The notes beneath the pieces were generated by a model that ran no database searches, was not told where the DNA came from, and saw nothing but the letters and a program-made list of their open reading frames with translations. The position numbers were made by a program, and so were the translations under genes. This document shows, piece after piece, positions 5,892 through 6,505 of a DNA stretch of 6,505 bases (the stretch's first letter is position 1; each line of letters starts with the position of its first letter). Origin of the DNA: an uncultured Lacibacter sp. (GTDB lineage: Bacteria > Bacteroidota > Bacteroidia > Chitinophagales > Chitinophagaceae); assembly GCF_946479605.1 (NCBI RefSeq), contig NZ_CAMLGT010000218.1:1-6505 (forward strand). The letters are read 5' to 3'.

Positions 5892-6505
5892 ATGAAACTA
5901 CTCTCAACGGTTGCTCTGCTGTTCGCTACTGTATTGTCCCTGAATGCTCAGGAAGTCCTCGAAACAGGTGGCAAAAAAATGCCCGACGAATGGATTGATA
6001 AAGACACGAAGCATCGCATCATCAAATTAACAAGACTGGAAGGCCGGAGTAATCTCAGCTTCTACTTTCACAACAATCCCTTCATCGGTAACTCGATGGT
6101 GTTTTACAGCAGCAATAAAAACAATGTTGATAGTGTTCGTAAACAGGAAATCTCCACTGTAGTTTCCGGTAACCGGCAAATTCATTTACTCGATCTTAAA
6201 ACATTAAAGAGTGAACAATTAACATTCCATCGTTCGCCCATGAATGGTGAAATTGTTGATAATAAAAAGGGGATTGTTTATTACCAGATTAGGGATACTG
6301 TGTTTAGTGTGAATGCAAAAACAAAAGAAGTTAAACAGGTATTTGTTTTTCCTGCCGATTTTAAAGGAACCGTTACAGCCATTAATGCAGATGGTACATT
6401 GCTTGGTGGTGCAAAATCAAGCGATGAAGAAAAAGAACTGTTCAAAAAGTATCCCAACAAATCAAGCTACTTCAACATCATTTACGAAGCAAAGCTGCCA
6501 CGTAC
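5892..6505 (+). CDS. Oligogalacturonate lyase, PL22 family (5' part, cut by window end)
   Basis: An open frame runs from ATG 5892 to the window edge, giving 204 complete residues without a stop. A signal peptide (1-19, LNA before Gln) indicates export to the periplasm. The mature start MPDEWIDKDTKHRIIKLT (30-47) followed by SFYFHNNPFIGNSMVFYSS (56-74) matches the first blade of PL22 oligogalacturonate lyases, which split short oligogalacturonates, mainly digalacturonate, into unsaturated monomers by beta-elimination. Later strands (QIHLLDLKTLKSEQLT at 96-111, GIVYYQIRDTVFSVNAKTKEVKQV at 127-150) fit propeller blades. The metal-binding histidines expected in the second half lie beyond the window. 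It is a distant paralogue of the protein at 1681-3060 and looks closer to the typical family. It is separated from the upstream genes by 70 bases carrying a tandem repeat, so it may have its own promoter. Confidence 0.85.
   Translation, partial: MKLLSTVALLFATVLSLNAQEVLETGGKKMPDEWIDKDTKHRIIKLTRLEGRSNLSFYFHNNPFIGNSMVFYSSNKNNVDSVRKQEISTVVSGNRQIHLLDLKTLKSEQLTFHRSPMNGEIVDNKKGIVYYQIRDTVFSVNAKTKEVKQVFVFPADFKGTVTAINADGTLLGGAKSSDEEKELFKKYPNKSSYFNIIYEAKLPR

Noticed and set aside
1..6505. Mobile element, CRISPR array, tRNA or rRNA, phage or defence genes
   Set aside because: No transposase, regularly spaced repeats, RNA gene signatures or defence-type domains are visible; every larger frame on the + strand fits carbohydrate processing or a small membrane protein.

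Overview
The window looks like chromosomal DNA from a member of the Bacteroidota, most likely a Chitinophagaceae-type soil or freshwater bacterium. The reasons are AT-leaning coding sequence, starts without clear Shine-Dalgarno motifs, many short signal peptides ending in A-x-A before Gln, and a set of pectin-degrading families typical of that phylum. The assignment to a family is an inference from style and gene content.

All genes lie on the + strand. Bases 1-4645 hold a tightly packed run: the 3' end of a GH105/GH88-type unsaturated rhamnogalacturonyl hydrolase, a two-domain SGNH/CE12 rhamnogalacturonan acetylesterase, a PL22-like beta-propeller (oligogalacturonate lyase family), and a GH43-like five-bladed propeller with a C-terminal beta-sandwich. 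The gaps are 3, 18 and 1 bases, so this is almost certainly one transcript. After 61 bases comes an exported xylose-isomerase-like TIM barrel (4707-5564), probably in the same unit. A weak hairpin and a T-run follow. Then come a small two-helix membrane protein (5621-5821), a 70-base gap with a perfect 11-bp tandem repeat, and the 5' part of a second PL22 protein, a more typical oligogalacturonate lyase, cut by the window end.

Together the genes describe periplasmic processing of pectin, especially rhamnogalacturonan-I. The esterase removes acetyl groups, a GH43-like enzyme probably trims a neutral sugar side chain, PL22 enzymes split short uronate oligomers, and the GH105 enzyme removes the terminal unsaturated uronic acid left by lyases. 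The TIM-barrel protein may rearrange a released sugar, but its substrate cannot be read from the sequence. No SusC/SusD transporter pair, regulator, mobile element, RNA gene or CRISPR array is visible.

I do not see an undescribed system here. The points most worth a second look are the two diverged, exported PL22 paralogues, the exported epimerase-like protein, and the GH43-like enzyme with a non-canonical active site.
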